DNA of 41,498 bases from Hymenobacter lapidiphilus (GTDB taxonomy: Bacteria; Bacteroidota; Bacteroidia; Cytophagales; Hymenobacteraceae): positions 1 to 41,498 of the forward strand of contig NZ_QVLT01000037.1 in the NCBI RefSeq assembly GCF_003417065.2, given 5' to 3'. Made by a program: the position numbers and the translations under genes. Below are positions 7,795 through 14,887 of this stretch, in pieces. Positions within the stretch are counted from its first letter, which is position 1. Each line of letters starts with the position of its first letter. The notes beneath the pieces are model-generated. The model saw only the letters and a program-made list of their open reading frames with translations. It ran no database searches and was not told the origin of the DNA.

Positions 7795-8256
7795 TTACAA
7801 ATAGCTCTCGTCGGCGGATTGCTGGTCGAGCAGCTCGCGCAACTCGGTGGGCGAAGCCTGCCAGTAGGTGCTGGCGGGCGTGGCGCTGGCGGTGCCGGGC
7901 ACCTCGGCTAAATCGAGTAGGGTGATGCGCTGGTCGGTGGTGAGCAGGTAATTGAGCAGCTGCTCCTGCGGCACGCGGGCCAGCGCATCGGGGCTGGTGG
8001 CAGTTAGCGGCGCGGCCGGGGTTAGCCAGAACGCGGCCGCAAAACCGCCCAGCACCACCGTAGAGGCCAAAGCGGTGCGTACCGGAGCCGTGAGAGACGC
8101 CAGCCAGCGCCAAGCAGGCGCGGTGGCGGCCGGTGCCGGCTGCACCCGCTGCATCACCCGCATCGGCAGCTGCTCGAAGTAACGCTCGGGCGGCGGGGCC
8201 AACGTGGGCCGGGGGCGGCTGCGGCGGTGTTCATCCAGATTAAAAGGCGTGTTCAT
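7795..8256 (-). CDS. single-TM protein, probable anti-sigma factor
   Basis: The 153-residue protein has an N-terminal polar region rich in Arg and Pro, one hydrophobic helix at about residues 56-78 (LTAPVRTALASTVVLGGFAA is its first part) and a C-terminal part of about 75 residues with LARVPQEQLLNYLL and SPTELRELLDQQS. Sequence alone does not assign a family. Placement right after an ECF sigma gene, and the cytoplasm-TM-periplasm design, make an anti-sigma factor the best reading. It lacks an obvious zinc-binding HxxxCxxC motif. A long inverted repeat (8290-8467) separates it from the sigma gene, so the two may be differentially expressed although they are on the same strand. Confidence 0.6.
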   Translation of the reverse strand: MNTPFNLDEHRRSRPRPTLAPPPERYFEQLPMRVMQRVQPAPAATAPAWRWLASLTAPVRTALASTVVLGGFAAAFWLTPAAPLTATSPDALARVPQEQLLNYLLTTDQRITLLDLAEVPGTASATPASTYWQASPTELRELLDQQSADESYL

Positions 8257-8289
8257 AGTGCTTAGAGGAGGTCGCGGGCAATAGGTTTA

Positions 8290-8467
8290 AATCACAGATG
8301 TTACAGATGGTGCAGATGAAAAGGATTCGTTCTCAATCACAGATGGTGCAGATGAAAAGGATTCGTTCTTAATCACATATGGTGCAGATGTAAAGATTCG
8401 TGCTTGAGCTTTTATCCGCCGCCAGAAAGAATCTTTTTCATCTGCACCATCTGTAACATCTGTGATT
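8290..8467. repeat. 39-bp inverted repeat with three direct subrepeats between sigma and anti-sigma-like genes
   Basis: Arm 8290-8328 and arm 8429-8467 are reverse complements with a single mismatch over 39 bp. Direct copies of the left arm start at 8335 and 8371, each about 36 bp, built on the words AATCACAGATG, GTGCAGATGAAAA and GATTCGT. The right arm includes bases of the sigma gene stop codon, and the last sigma codons (CACAGATGTTGCAGACTTAA, minus strand) look like another copy. In a transcript from the sigma gene the two arms would form a very long hairpin ahead of the anti-sigma-like gene. Confidence 0.85.
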
Positions 8468-9005
8468 AAGTCTGCAACATCTGTGCTTCTACTTTTTTTA
8501 CGGCGTGGTGGTAAGAGGCTTTCAGGGCCCCGACGCTGGTGCCGGTTACTTCGGCCATCTGCTCGTAAGGCATCTCGTCGTAGTAACGCAGGTTGAAGAC
8601 CAGCCGCTGCTTGTCGGGTAGCGTGAGGATGGCTTTTTGCAGCTTCAGCTCAATTTCGTCGCCGGCCAGGCTCTCATCGGCTTCGAGCTGGGCGCTGAGC
8701 TCGGCCGTGACGTCGTTGAGAGGCAGCAGAAACTTGTGGCGCTTGCTTTTGAGCCAGGTCAGGCACTCGTTGGTGGCGATGCGGTAAATCCAGGTGTAGA
8801 GCGAAGCATCCTGCCGGAAGCCGTCGAGGTGGTTCCACACCTTGATGAATACGTCCTGGGTCAGGTCGTCGGCATCGTCGTGATTGATGACCATTTTGCG
8901 CACGTGCCAATATACCTGGCGCTGGTATTTGCGCACAAGCTGGTTGAAGGCCACATTGCGGGCGGCCGGGTCGCGGAACTTGGCAAGTATCTCCTGGTCT
9001 TCCAA
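8466..9005 (-). CDS. ECF-type RNA polymerase sigma factor
   Basis: The 179-residue protein is a typical two-domain ECF sigma-70 factor. Region 2 shows YWHVRKMVINHDDADDLTQ followed by DVFIKVWNHL (core binding and -10 recognition). After a linker, region 4 shows LPDKQRLVFNLRY and YEQMAEVTGTSVGALK, a helix-turn-helix for the -35 element. The only in-frame start after the upstream stop that keeps the family N-terminus (MEDQEILAKF) is a TTG at 9005; no ATG or GTG is available. The stop codon lies in an intergenic repeat. Downstream, on the same strand, are the one-TM and CpxP-like genes; upstream is a DUF481 gene. Confidence 0.92.
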   Translation of the reverse strand: MEDQEILAKFRDPAARNVAFNQLVRKYQRQVYWHVRKMVINHDDADDLTQDVFIKVWNHLDGFRQDASLYTWIYRIATNECLTWLKSKRHKFLLPLNDVTAELSAQLEADESLAGDEIELKLQKAILTLPDKQRLVFNLRYYDEMPYEQMAEVTGTSVGALKASYHHAVKKVEAQMLQT

Positions 9006-9122
9006 AGGGCGCAGAGGAGCGGGTGGGATAAGGGCGAATTCGGCGGGTTAGAGGCCACGACGGCCACAGGGTTTAATATGGTGGCGTAGAAAATGGTAGA
9101 ACGTAGCCCGCCTCGGCCCCAT

Positions 9123-9863
9123 CTACCGTTTCGTCGAGTAGGAAAAGCCCACCGTAATGCTGGTGTTTTCGGGCACTTTACCCTCGCTGAACTGCGAGTC
9201 GTAGGTGTAGTTGTAGGCGAAGGTGACGGCCAGGTTGTTGATGAGCTTGAGGGCGGCCGACGATACGTTGCTGAAGCGGAAGTTGCTGAATTTCTCCAGG
9301 GAAGGCTGGTAGAGCGTGGTGGAGTTGAACGTAAGGTTTTTGTAGGAGTACACTATTTTCAGGCGGGTCGAGTTGCGGGCCGTTACCACGCTGCGGCCGT
9401 CGAGGAAGTTGGTTTGCTCGCGGATGAGGAGGTTGCTTACGGCCAGTTCGCGGCCCAGCGAATCGGAGTAGAAGGCCCAGCCCGGGCCGGCGCCCAGCTG
9501 CACCCGCCGCGTAATGCCGCGCAGGTTGCTGCGCTCGAAACCGCCCAGCGCGTACGCCCGGAAACGGCCCCGCCAGTAGTAGGGCGTGGTGTTGATCAGT
9601 AACTCACGCTCCTGCAGCAGCCCGTTTTGCTTGCCGTAGGCGAAGCGGCCGTTGAGCGGCAGGCCGAAATGCTGGCCCCGGCTGATGGTAATATCCTGGG
9701 TGGTGGAGAGCAGCGTCCGGTTTACGCCGCCGCTGCTGTAGGCGCCCGTCAACTGGCCTGCGTACACAATGAGCACCGTGTCGGCCGGTGGCTGGCTTTG
9801 GGCGCGGCCGGGCAAAATCAGCCCCAGCAGCAAGGCAATTGATAGGAGGTAGGGTTTGAGCAT
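9123..9863 (-). CDS. DUF481-family outer membrane protein
   Basis: The 246-residue protein has a Sec signal peptide (LLSIALLLGLILPGRAQS) and a mature part of alternating beta strands with aromatic residues, as in small outer membrane barrels. The pattern, including RFAYGKQNGLLQEREL and the strands near the C-terminus, resembles the DUF481 family (YdiY-like). Function is unknown; DUF481 proteins are often envelope-stress or acid-inducible. It lies 117 bp upstream of the ECF sigma gene on the same strand and could be part of the same regulon. A perfect -7 box lies about 87 nt before the ATG. The family call is from pattern memory and has not been searched. Confidence 0.65.
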   Translation of the reverse strand: MLKPYLLSIALLLGLILPGRAQSQPPADTVLIVYAGQLTGAYSSGGVNRTLLSTTQDITISRGQHFGLPLNGRFAYGKQNGLLQERELLINTTPYYWRGRFRAYALGGFERSNLRGITRRVQLGAGPGWAFYSDSLGRELAVSNLLIREQTNFLDGRSVVTARNSTRLKIVYSYKNLTFNSTTLYQPSLEKFSNFRFSNVSSAALKLINNLAVTFAYNYTYDSQFSEGKVPENTSITVGFSYSTKR

Positions 9864-9949
9864 AGGCTTAGAATAGCAGCAGGAGGGCCGTCAGCGCCGG
9901 CTTCAGGGCGCATAGCCGGTTTAAGGGCGGCCACGGAACCTCCGGGGGG

Positions 9950-9957
9950 CAAAGGTA
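9950..9957 (-). promoter_or_regulatory. candidate -7 box of the DUF481 gene
   Basis: TACCTTTG on the minus strand (9957-9950) fits the TAnnTTTG consensus exactly and lies about 87 nt before the ATG at 9863. No good -33 TTG was seen at the usual distance. Confidence 0.4.
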
Positions 9958-10104
9958 GGGGCCGCTAAGCGGAACGATTGGTCGATGAAAACAATGGGGC
10001 GGTTTAAACCGGGCCGCTGGCCGGGCCAAAGCAATGGGCTTTTCCCTATCATTACTTTCCAAACTCAACCTTCCGGCGGCTGGCAGCCGCAAGCTGTTCT
10101 TTTT

Positions 10105-12039
10105 ATGACCATTCGCTTCGCGCTTTGTGCGCTGCTTATGTGGGCAAGCGCGCTGCTGCCGGCCAGCGCCCAGGTGATTCCGCTACCCATGAAACAGGCC
10201 CCGACGGGCCCGAAGGCCGATATCAGCGCCCCCGCCCCAACCAGGGCCCAGGATTCGACCCGTTCCGAAGACCTGGTGACCGATACCAAGGTACTACGCC
10301 GCATCGACTCGATGCGGCGGGCCAACACCAGCCGCCTGGAGGAAATCCAGACGGAGCTGCTGACGCTTAACAGCACCTCGGCCGACAAGCGCCGCGAGCG
10401 GGAGCTGGTAGCCGAGCTGGGCACCCTGCGCCAGGTCGATTCGCTGCGCAAGGCCCGCTCGCGCCGCTACATCGACTCGCTGAAGGTGAATGCCAAAGGC
10501 TTCCCGGTGGCCCCGCACAACGACACGCTGTTTTACGTGTACACCCGGCTCGGACCGTTCTCGCCCCAGGAGCGGGCCCAGCTCACGGAGGAAAAAATCA
10601 AGCGCCTCGAAAAGGCCGTCTTTTTCAGTCCCGACTCGTTGCGCATCTACCCTTCGGAGCAGAGCACCGACCTGATGTACGGCGAGCAGGTGTTGCAGAG
10701 CATCAGCGAAAACGACGCGCTCTGGCACAACGTGAGCCGCGATTCGCTGGCCCGCCTGCACCGGCAGCGCATCATCACGGCCGTGCAGGAGTACAAGGAG
10801 CAGAACAGCCTGCTCAACATCGCCAAGGAAATTGGCCTGACGCTGCTCGTGCTCATCGTGCTGTACTTCACGGTGCGCTACATCATCAAGTTTTTTAGCT
10901 GGGTGCGACTCAAGCTGGTAGCCAAGGAAGGCACCTGGTTTAAGGGAATCAAGTTTGGTAACTACGAGTTTTTCAACGAGCAGCGCCAGCTGAGCGCCGT
11001 GCTGCTGCTGGTTACGGTGCTGAAGTGGGTGGTGGTGCTGCTGGCCATCTACCTGGTGCTGCCGGTGGTGTTCAGTATCTTCCCCGGCACCCAGGATATT
11101 GCCGATACGCTGCTGGGCTACGTTTTCAACCCGCTCCGGCGCATTGCGCTGGCCTTCTGGAACTACCTGCCCAACCTGTTCACCATCGTCGTGATTGTGA
11201 CGGTGTTCCGCTACGTGCTCAAGGCAGTTTATTCGATCAAGGAGGAAATCCGGGCCGGCAACCTGACCATCGACGGCTTCTACCCCGACTGGGCCAACCC
11301 CACCTACCAGATTGTGCGGGTGCTGGTGTGGGCTTTCGCCCTGATTGTGATTTTCCCCTACCTGCCGGGTTCCGATTCACCGGTGTTTCAGGGCGTGTCG
11401 GTGTTTCTGGGCTTCCTGTTCACGTTCGGCTCGGCTGGCTCGCTCTCCAACATCGTGGCCGGATTGGTGCTCACCTACATGCGGGCCTACAAGCTGGGCG
11501 ACCGGGTGAGAATCGGCGACGTAACGGGCGACATCGTGGAGAAAACCCTGCTCGTTACCCGCATCCGCACCATCAAAAACGAGGAAATCACGATTCCCAA
11601 TTCCTCGGTGATGAGCTCCTACACCACCAATTACTCCACCGTAGCGCCCACGCTGGGCCTGATTATGCACACCGGCGTCACCATCGGCTACGATGTGCCC
11701 TGGCCGCAGGTGCACCAGCTGCTGCTGGCCGCCGTCGTAGATGCCGACGTGCTGACCGACCCCGCCCCGTTCATACTCCAGACCAGCCTCGACAACTGGT
11801 ATGTGGCCTACGAGCTCAACTTCTGTACCCACGCCGCCAACCGGCAGGCCGGCATCTACTCACGCATCCACCAAAACATCCAAGACCGCTTCAATGAGGC
11901 CGGCGTCGAAATCATGTCGCCCCACTACCGCGCCATGCGCGACGGCAGCCAGACCACCATCCCCACCAGCTACCTGCCCAAAGACTACGAGGCCCCCAAG
12001 TTTCGGGTCGACAACTCGGACGGGCAGTCGCAGCAATAG
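10105..12039 (+). CDS. MscS-family mechanosensitive ion channel, multi-TM
   Basis: Starting at the ATG at 10105 the product has 644 residues. A signal peptide (MTIRFALCALLMWASALLPA) is followed by about 220 residues of charged, partly coiled-coil sequence that should lie in the periplasm. Five hydrophobic stretches follow, near residues 243-265, 296-326, 346-376, 402-422 and 429-462. The last is the pore-lining helix, with FGSAGSLSNIVAGLVL and YKLGDRVRIGDVTGDIVE leading into the MscS beta domain and NSSVMSSYTTNYS. Such channels open when the membrane is stretched and release solutes during hypo-osmotic shock. It is larger than E. coli MscS and resembles the extended-periplasmic-domain subgroup. 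An in-frame ATG at 9985 would add 40 residues before the signal peptide and is less likely. Confidence 0.9.
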   Translation: MTIRFALCALLMWASALLPASAQVIPLPMKQAPTGPKADISAPAPTRAQDSTRSEDLVTDTKVLRRIDSMRRANTSRLEEIQTELLTLNSTSADKRRERELVAELGTLRQVDSLRKARSRRYIDSLKVNAKGFPVAPHNDTLFYVYTRLGPFSPQERAQLTEEKIKRLEKAVFFSPDSLRIYPSEQSTDLMYGEQVLQSISENDALWHNVSRDSLARLHRQRIITAVQEYKEQNSLLNIAKEIGLTLLVLIVLYFTVRYIIKFFSWVRLKLVAKEGTWFKGIKFGNYEFFNEQRQLSAVLLLVTVLKWVVVLLAIYLVLPVVFSIFPGTQDIADTLLGYVFNPLRRIALAFWNYLPNLFTIVVIVTVFRYVLKAVYSIKEEIRAGNLTIDGFYPDWANPTYQIVRVLVWAFALIVIFPYLPGSDSPVFQGVSVFLGFLFTFGSAGSLSNIVAGLVLTYMRAYKLGDRVRIGDVTGDIVEKTLLVTRIRTIKNEEITIPNSSVMSSYTTNYSTVAPTLGLIMHTGVTIGYDVPWPQVHQLLLAAVVDADVLTDPAPFILQTSLDNWYVAYELNFCTHAANRQAGIYSRIHQNIQDRFNEAGVEIMSPHYRAMRDGSQTTIPTSYLPKDYEAPKFRVDNSDGQSQQ

Positions 12040-12095
12040 CGCCAGCCGCCGGAGTGGCTTACAGCGCCACCAAAACGTCTCACAACTTTACTAAC

Positions 12096-12770
12096 ATGGA
12101 AACAATCGGCCGAATATTCTTTAAAGACAACCCATATCCGTTGGGCCACAAAGTCAAAGAGTTTGTCTGGAGCGGACACCTCGACCCGGAGAAGGGCCTG
12201 CTCTTCGATTTTCACCTGGAAACCGAATATTACGATGCTGAGGACGATTCGGACGACGTTGGAGAACCGGAGTCAGATTGGCAGGCTAAGGGTGTGTGGA
12301 ACAACTATCACAGGTGCACGCTCTCTTCTACCGAGTGGCATTCCGGCGGCATTGTAGTCGGAACTCCGGATGAGCCATTCTCCTTCGCCGCGCTAACCGA
12401 ACGGGTGCTGGTAGGCGATGCGCTACCGCTTGACGAAGACTTTGACCGGGAAGAGGCGGCCTGCTACATCTACCTACTGGGGCACGACAGCTGTGCCGAC
12501 CACCGGATAGCTTTTACCAAAGGACAAGCGGCCGGTACTTACGATATCTATTGGACCGGCAAGACTGTCATGGATTTGGATGACTTGGACTACGAGGAGT
12601 ACGGCCACGATTTTGAAGCCCGCCTGACCAACGTCCGGTTCGCGGGCTTCAGCTTGGCGAGCAAGTTGGATGAGAGGGAGAACAAGGAGCTATTTGAGGA
12701 CTGCGTGCTCGAACCCGCTTTATTCCGGCTGGTAGAAGACAAGTTTATTTCAGTCGATCAATACACATAA
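12096..12770 (+). CDS. uncharacterised acidic protein
   Basis: I do not recognise this 224-residue protein with confidence. It is acidic and probably cytoplasmic: there is no signal peptide or membrane segment. Features are a METIGRIFFKDNPYP start, a run of Asp/Glu around residues 42-55, a Trp-rich patch near residue 60, and an Asp-rich stretch (VMDLDDLDYEEYG) near residue 160. The ATG at 12096 is preferred over an in-frame ATG at 12054, which lies almost on the mscS stop. It reads 56 bp after mscS on the same strand, so it could be cotranscribed. GC is visibly lower than in the neighbours, which hints at acquisition. Immunity proteins often look like this, but no toxin gene is nearby. Confidence 0.7.
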   Translation: METIGRIFFKDNPYPLGHKVKEFVWSGHLDPEKGLLFDFHLETEYYDAEDDSDDVGEPESDWQAKGVWNNYHRCTLSSTEWHSGGIVVGTPDEPFSFAALTERVLVGDALPLDEDFDREEAACYIYLLGHDSCADHRIAFTKGQAAGTYDIYWTGKTVMDLDDLDYEEYGHDFEARLTNVRFAGFSLASKLDERENKELFEDCVLEPALFRLVEDKFISVDQYT

Positions 12771-12800
12771 AATTAGATGCGCCAGCTGCATAGCGTAGTT

Positions 12801-13095
12801 TTAGGACTTGTAATAGCAGGTCTTCCGGACATAGTTTAGGCCCAGAAGCAACTGAACGTCGACAGCATCCGGACTGTGGAAACGCGGTGGGTTAATGAAG
12901 ATACTGAAGCAGAAGTAGATTGAGGCCTTGGTAAAAGGCTTCGTATTTACCGTGCAGCCGCGTGTGCGCTTCAGGTGGGTTGAGTAGCACTCTAGCAACT
13001 CTACAAATAGGCTTGAGAGGGTGGGGGCCTGTATGGTTCATTTTCTGTTTCAGGAAGCCACGAAGCACTGCAAGAGTTGCTCGGTGGTTGCCCAT
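12801..13095 (-). pseudogene. possible broken gene fragment in a gap of 344 bp
   Basis: This covers the largest gap without a clear gene (12771-13114). On the minus strand one frame from 13095 reads MGNHRATLAVLRGFLKQKMN and then runs to a stop at 12892. A second frame continues to 12801, ending with NPPRFHSPDAVDVQLLLGLN and a short tail. Joined by a frameshift near 12900 they would give one protein of about 95 residues with plausible composition. I cannot name a family; a transposase or a repeat-type hypothetical protein are both possible. It is divergent from the gene at 13115 and sits in the same lower-GC patch. It may also be plain non-coding DNA. Confidence 0.25.
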
Positions 13096-13114
13096 CCTAT
13101 GTAAACCGTTTGGT

Positions 13115-13702
13115 ATGAATTACTCAGAAGAATTTCTGACGCAACTGGCTCAAGAGGAGGTGAGCGGTGATTTCCCACCATTTAGTAGCGGTTCTATTTC
13201 CCAAGTCAAAAAGTACATAAAGACTATAATCGGGCGAATTAAGGACGATTATCAGTTGGTAGTAGAGCCAGACTTTAGTTATCATGGCAGCGGGTATGGC
13301 TCCTATATTTCGGTGCTAGTCGCTAAAAAAGAAGCTGGTAAGCCAGCAAAATTACTTAGCGGCACCCCAGTAAATGACACTACCAATGGCCTGCTACTTT
13401 ATATTTCCAACTTGGTGCCGTATTGGTATTATGGCGACTCCGGGCAGTGGGAAATATTGAGTGATGGAAAAGTAACGAGCAGCTTGTCGGGTTTCCTTCG
13501 GCCAGAAAGCATCCACGAAGTCGACGATACGCTCTGGCGTAGAGAGCTGGCTGGTATCAAAGCTATATTCGAGCAGTACCGCTACAGCCTGCTAACTGAG
13601 CAGGAACTGCAGCCACTAATCGATTTCGACATTCCCCTCAAAGCAGCGCTGGTCAGCAAACCCTATCAGGTGTTCGACTACTTCTTCCACTGGACGGATT
13701 GA
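13115..13702 (+). CDS. uncharacterised cytoplasmic protein
   Basis: I do not recognise this 195-residue protein. It begins MNYSEEFLTQLAQEE, has a basic stretch (SQVKKYIKTIIGRIKDDY), a YHGSGYGSYISVLVAKKE strand-rich part and an aromatic middle (LVPYWYYGDSGQWEIL). There is no signal peptide or membrane segment. The ATG at 13115 is preferred over an upstream in-frame ATG at 12962, whose extra 51 codons are Arg/Trp-rich and overlap the possible minus-strand remnant. Codon and base composition are clearly more AT-rich than in the flanking genes, suggesting recent gain. It ends at a strong terminator and is convergent with the transketolase C-half. Size and composition resemble immunity-type proteins, but this is only an impression. 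Confidence 0.65.
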   Translation: MNYSEEFLTQLAQEEVSGDFPPFSSGSISQVKKYIKTIIGRIKDDYQLVVEPDFSYHGSGYGSYISVLVAKKEAGKPAKLLSGTPVNDTTNGLLLYISNLVPYWYYGDSGQWEILSDGKVTSSLSGFLRPESIHEVDDTLWRRELAGIKAIFEQYRYSLLTEQELQPLIDFDIPLKAALVSKPYQVFDYFFHWTD

Positions 13703-13708
13703 ACGCTA

Positions 13709-13756
13709 AACTGCCCCGGCCGCAACGTGTGCGACCGGGGCAGTTGGGTGTTTTTT
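13709..13756 (+). terminator. terminator after the gene ending at 13702
   Basis: AACTGCCCCGGCCGCA (13709-13724) pairs with TGCGACCGGGGCAGTT (13730-13745), with one mismatch, around a short loop, followed by a T-rich stretch ending with six T residues (13751-13756). It also lies just after the convergent transketolase C-half. Confidence 0.75.
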
Positions 13757-13771
13757 AGGTTAGGGCGAAAC

Positions 13772-14728
13772 CTACTTCCGGCGGGCCATCACCTTCTCCA
13801 CGGCGGCCACAATGGCGGCTTCGTTGAGCTTATACTTTTCCATTAGCTGGTCGGGCGTGCCCGATTCGCCGAACGAGTCGTTGACGGCCACCATTTCCAG
13901 GGGCAGGGGCTCCTCGCGGGCCAGCAGTTGGGCGATGGAGTCGCCGAGGCCGCCGTTCATCTGGTGCTCCTCGGCCGTTACCACGCAACGCGTTTTGCGG
14001 GCCGATTCCAGAATCATCCGGGCATCGAGCGGCTTGATGGTGTGGATGTTGATGATTTCGGCGTTGATGCCCTTGTCGGCCAGCAGCTTGCCGGCCAGGA
14101 TGGCCTTCCAAACCAGGTGGCCGGTGGCGAAGATGCTCACGTCGGCACCTTCATTGAGCATAACGCCCTTGCCGATTTCAAACTGCTGGTCGGCGGGGGT
14201 GAAGTTGGGAACCACCGGCCGGCCGAAGCGCAGGTACACGGGCCCCTCGTAGTCGGCAATGGCCAGCGTGGCGGCCTTGGTCTGGTTGTAGTCGCAGGGG
14301 TTGATGACGGTCATGTGGGGCAGCATTTTCATCAGCCCGATGTCCTCCAGAATCTGGTGGGTGGCGCCGTCTTCGCCCAGCGTGAGGCCGGCGTGGGAAG
14401 CACAGATTTTCACGTTTTTGCCCGAGTAGGCAATGCTCTGCCGAATCTGGTCGTACACGCGGCCGGTGCTGAAGTTGGCAAACGTGCCGGTGAAGGGGAT
14501 CTTGCCGCCAATAGTGAGGCCGGCCGCCAGACCCATCATGTTGGCCTCAGCAATGCCCACTTGGAAGAACCGCTCGGGGAAGTCCTTCACGAAGGCATCC
14601 ATTTTAAGCGAGCCAATGAGGTCGGCGCACAGGGCCACCACGTTGGGGTTGGTTCTGCCCAGCTCGTGCAGGCCGGCGCCAAAGCCGCTGCGGGTATCCT
14701 TCGATTCGGTGTAAGGAAAGTCTTTCAT
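13772..14728 (-). CDS. transketolase, C-terminal subunit
   Basis: The 318-residue protein corresponds to the pyrimidine-binding and C-terminal domains of transketolase, the ThDP enzyme that moves two-carbon units between sugar phosphates in the pentose phosphate pathway. Landmarks are TRSGFGAGLHELG, FFQVGIAEANMMGLAAGL (with the Glu that activates ThDP), FTGTFANFSTGRVYDQIRQS and GEDGATHQILEDIGLM. The ATG-binding half is missing here and is encoded at 16451-17341. Two-subunit transketolases are known in Bacteroidota and other groups, where the two genes are usually adjacent. Here they are separated by a VWA gene and two palindromic elements, so cotranscription is uncertain. Confidence 0.93.
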   Translation of the reverse strand: MKDFPYTESKDTRSGFGAGLHELGRTNPNVVALCADLIGSLKMDAFVKDFPERFFQVGIAEANMMGLAAGLTIGGKIPFTGTFANFSTGRVYDQIRQSIAYSGKNVKICASHAGLTLGEDGATHQILEDIGLMKMLPHMTVINPCDYNQTKAATLAIADYEGPVYLRFGRPVVPNFTPADQQFEIGKGVMLNEGADVSIFATGHLVWKAILAGKLLADKGINAEIINIHTIKPLDARMILESARKTRCVVTAEEHQMNGGLGDSIAQLLAREEPLPLEMVAVNDSFGESGTPDQLMEKYKLNEAAIVAAVEKVMARRK

Positions 14729-14774
14729 TTTATGGGATGTTGGGGACTTAAAGTCTGGAATTCGTTGGTTGAAG

Positions 14775-14873
14775 GAACGTCATGCTGAGCTTGCCGAAGC
14801 ATCTCTACCTCTGACTAATCAATGTAGAGCAATGAAGCGGTAGAGATGCTTCGACAACCTCAGCATGACGTTC
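14775..14873. repeat. palindromic intergenic element, GTCATGC type
   Basis: Arms 14775-14809 and 14839-14873 are reverse complements with 2 mismatches in 35 bp around a 29-nt loop. The ends read GAACGTCATGCTGAG. It lies between the VWA gene stop (14888) and the transketolase C-half start (14728). Its ends resemble those of the elements at 26073-26186 and 34091-34187. Confidence 0.85.
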
Positions 14874-14887
14874 TGTTATAATGTTCT

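Noticed and set aside
8290..8405. Short direct repeats that could suggest a CRISPR array
   Set aside because: Units are adjacent without unique spacers, they are degenerate, an inverted copy follows, and there are no cas genes.
8861..9067. Short minus-strand frame overlapping the start of the sigma gene
   Set aside because: It overlaps a clear ECF sigma gene in another frame and has no family-like sequence.
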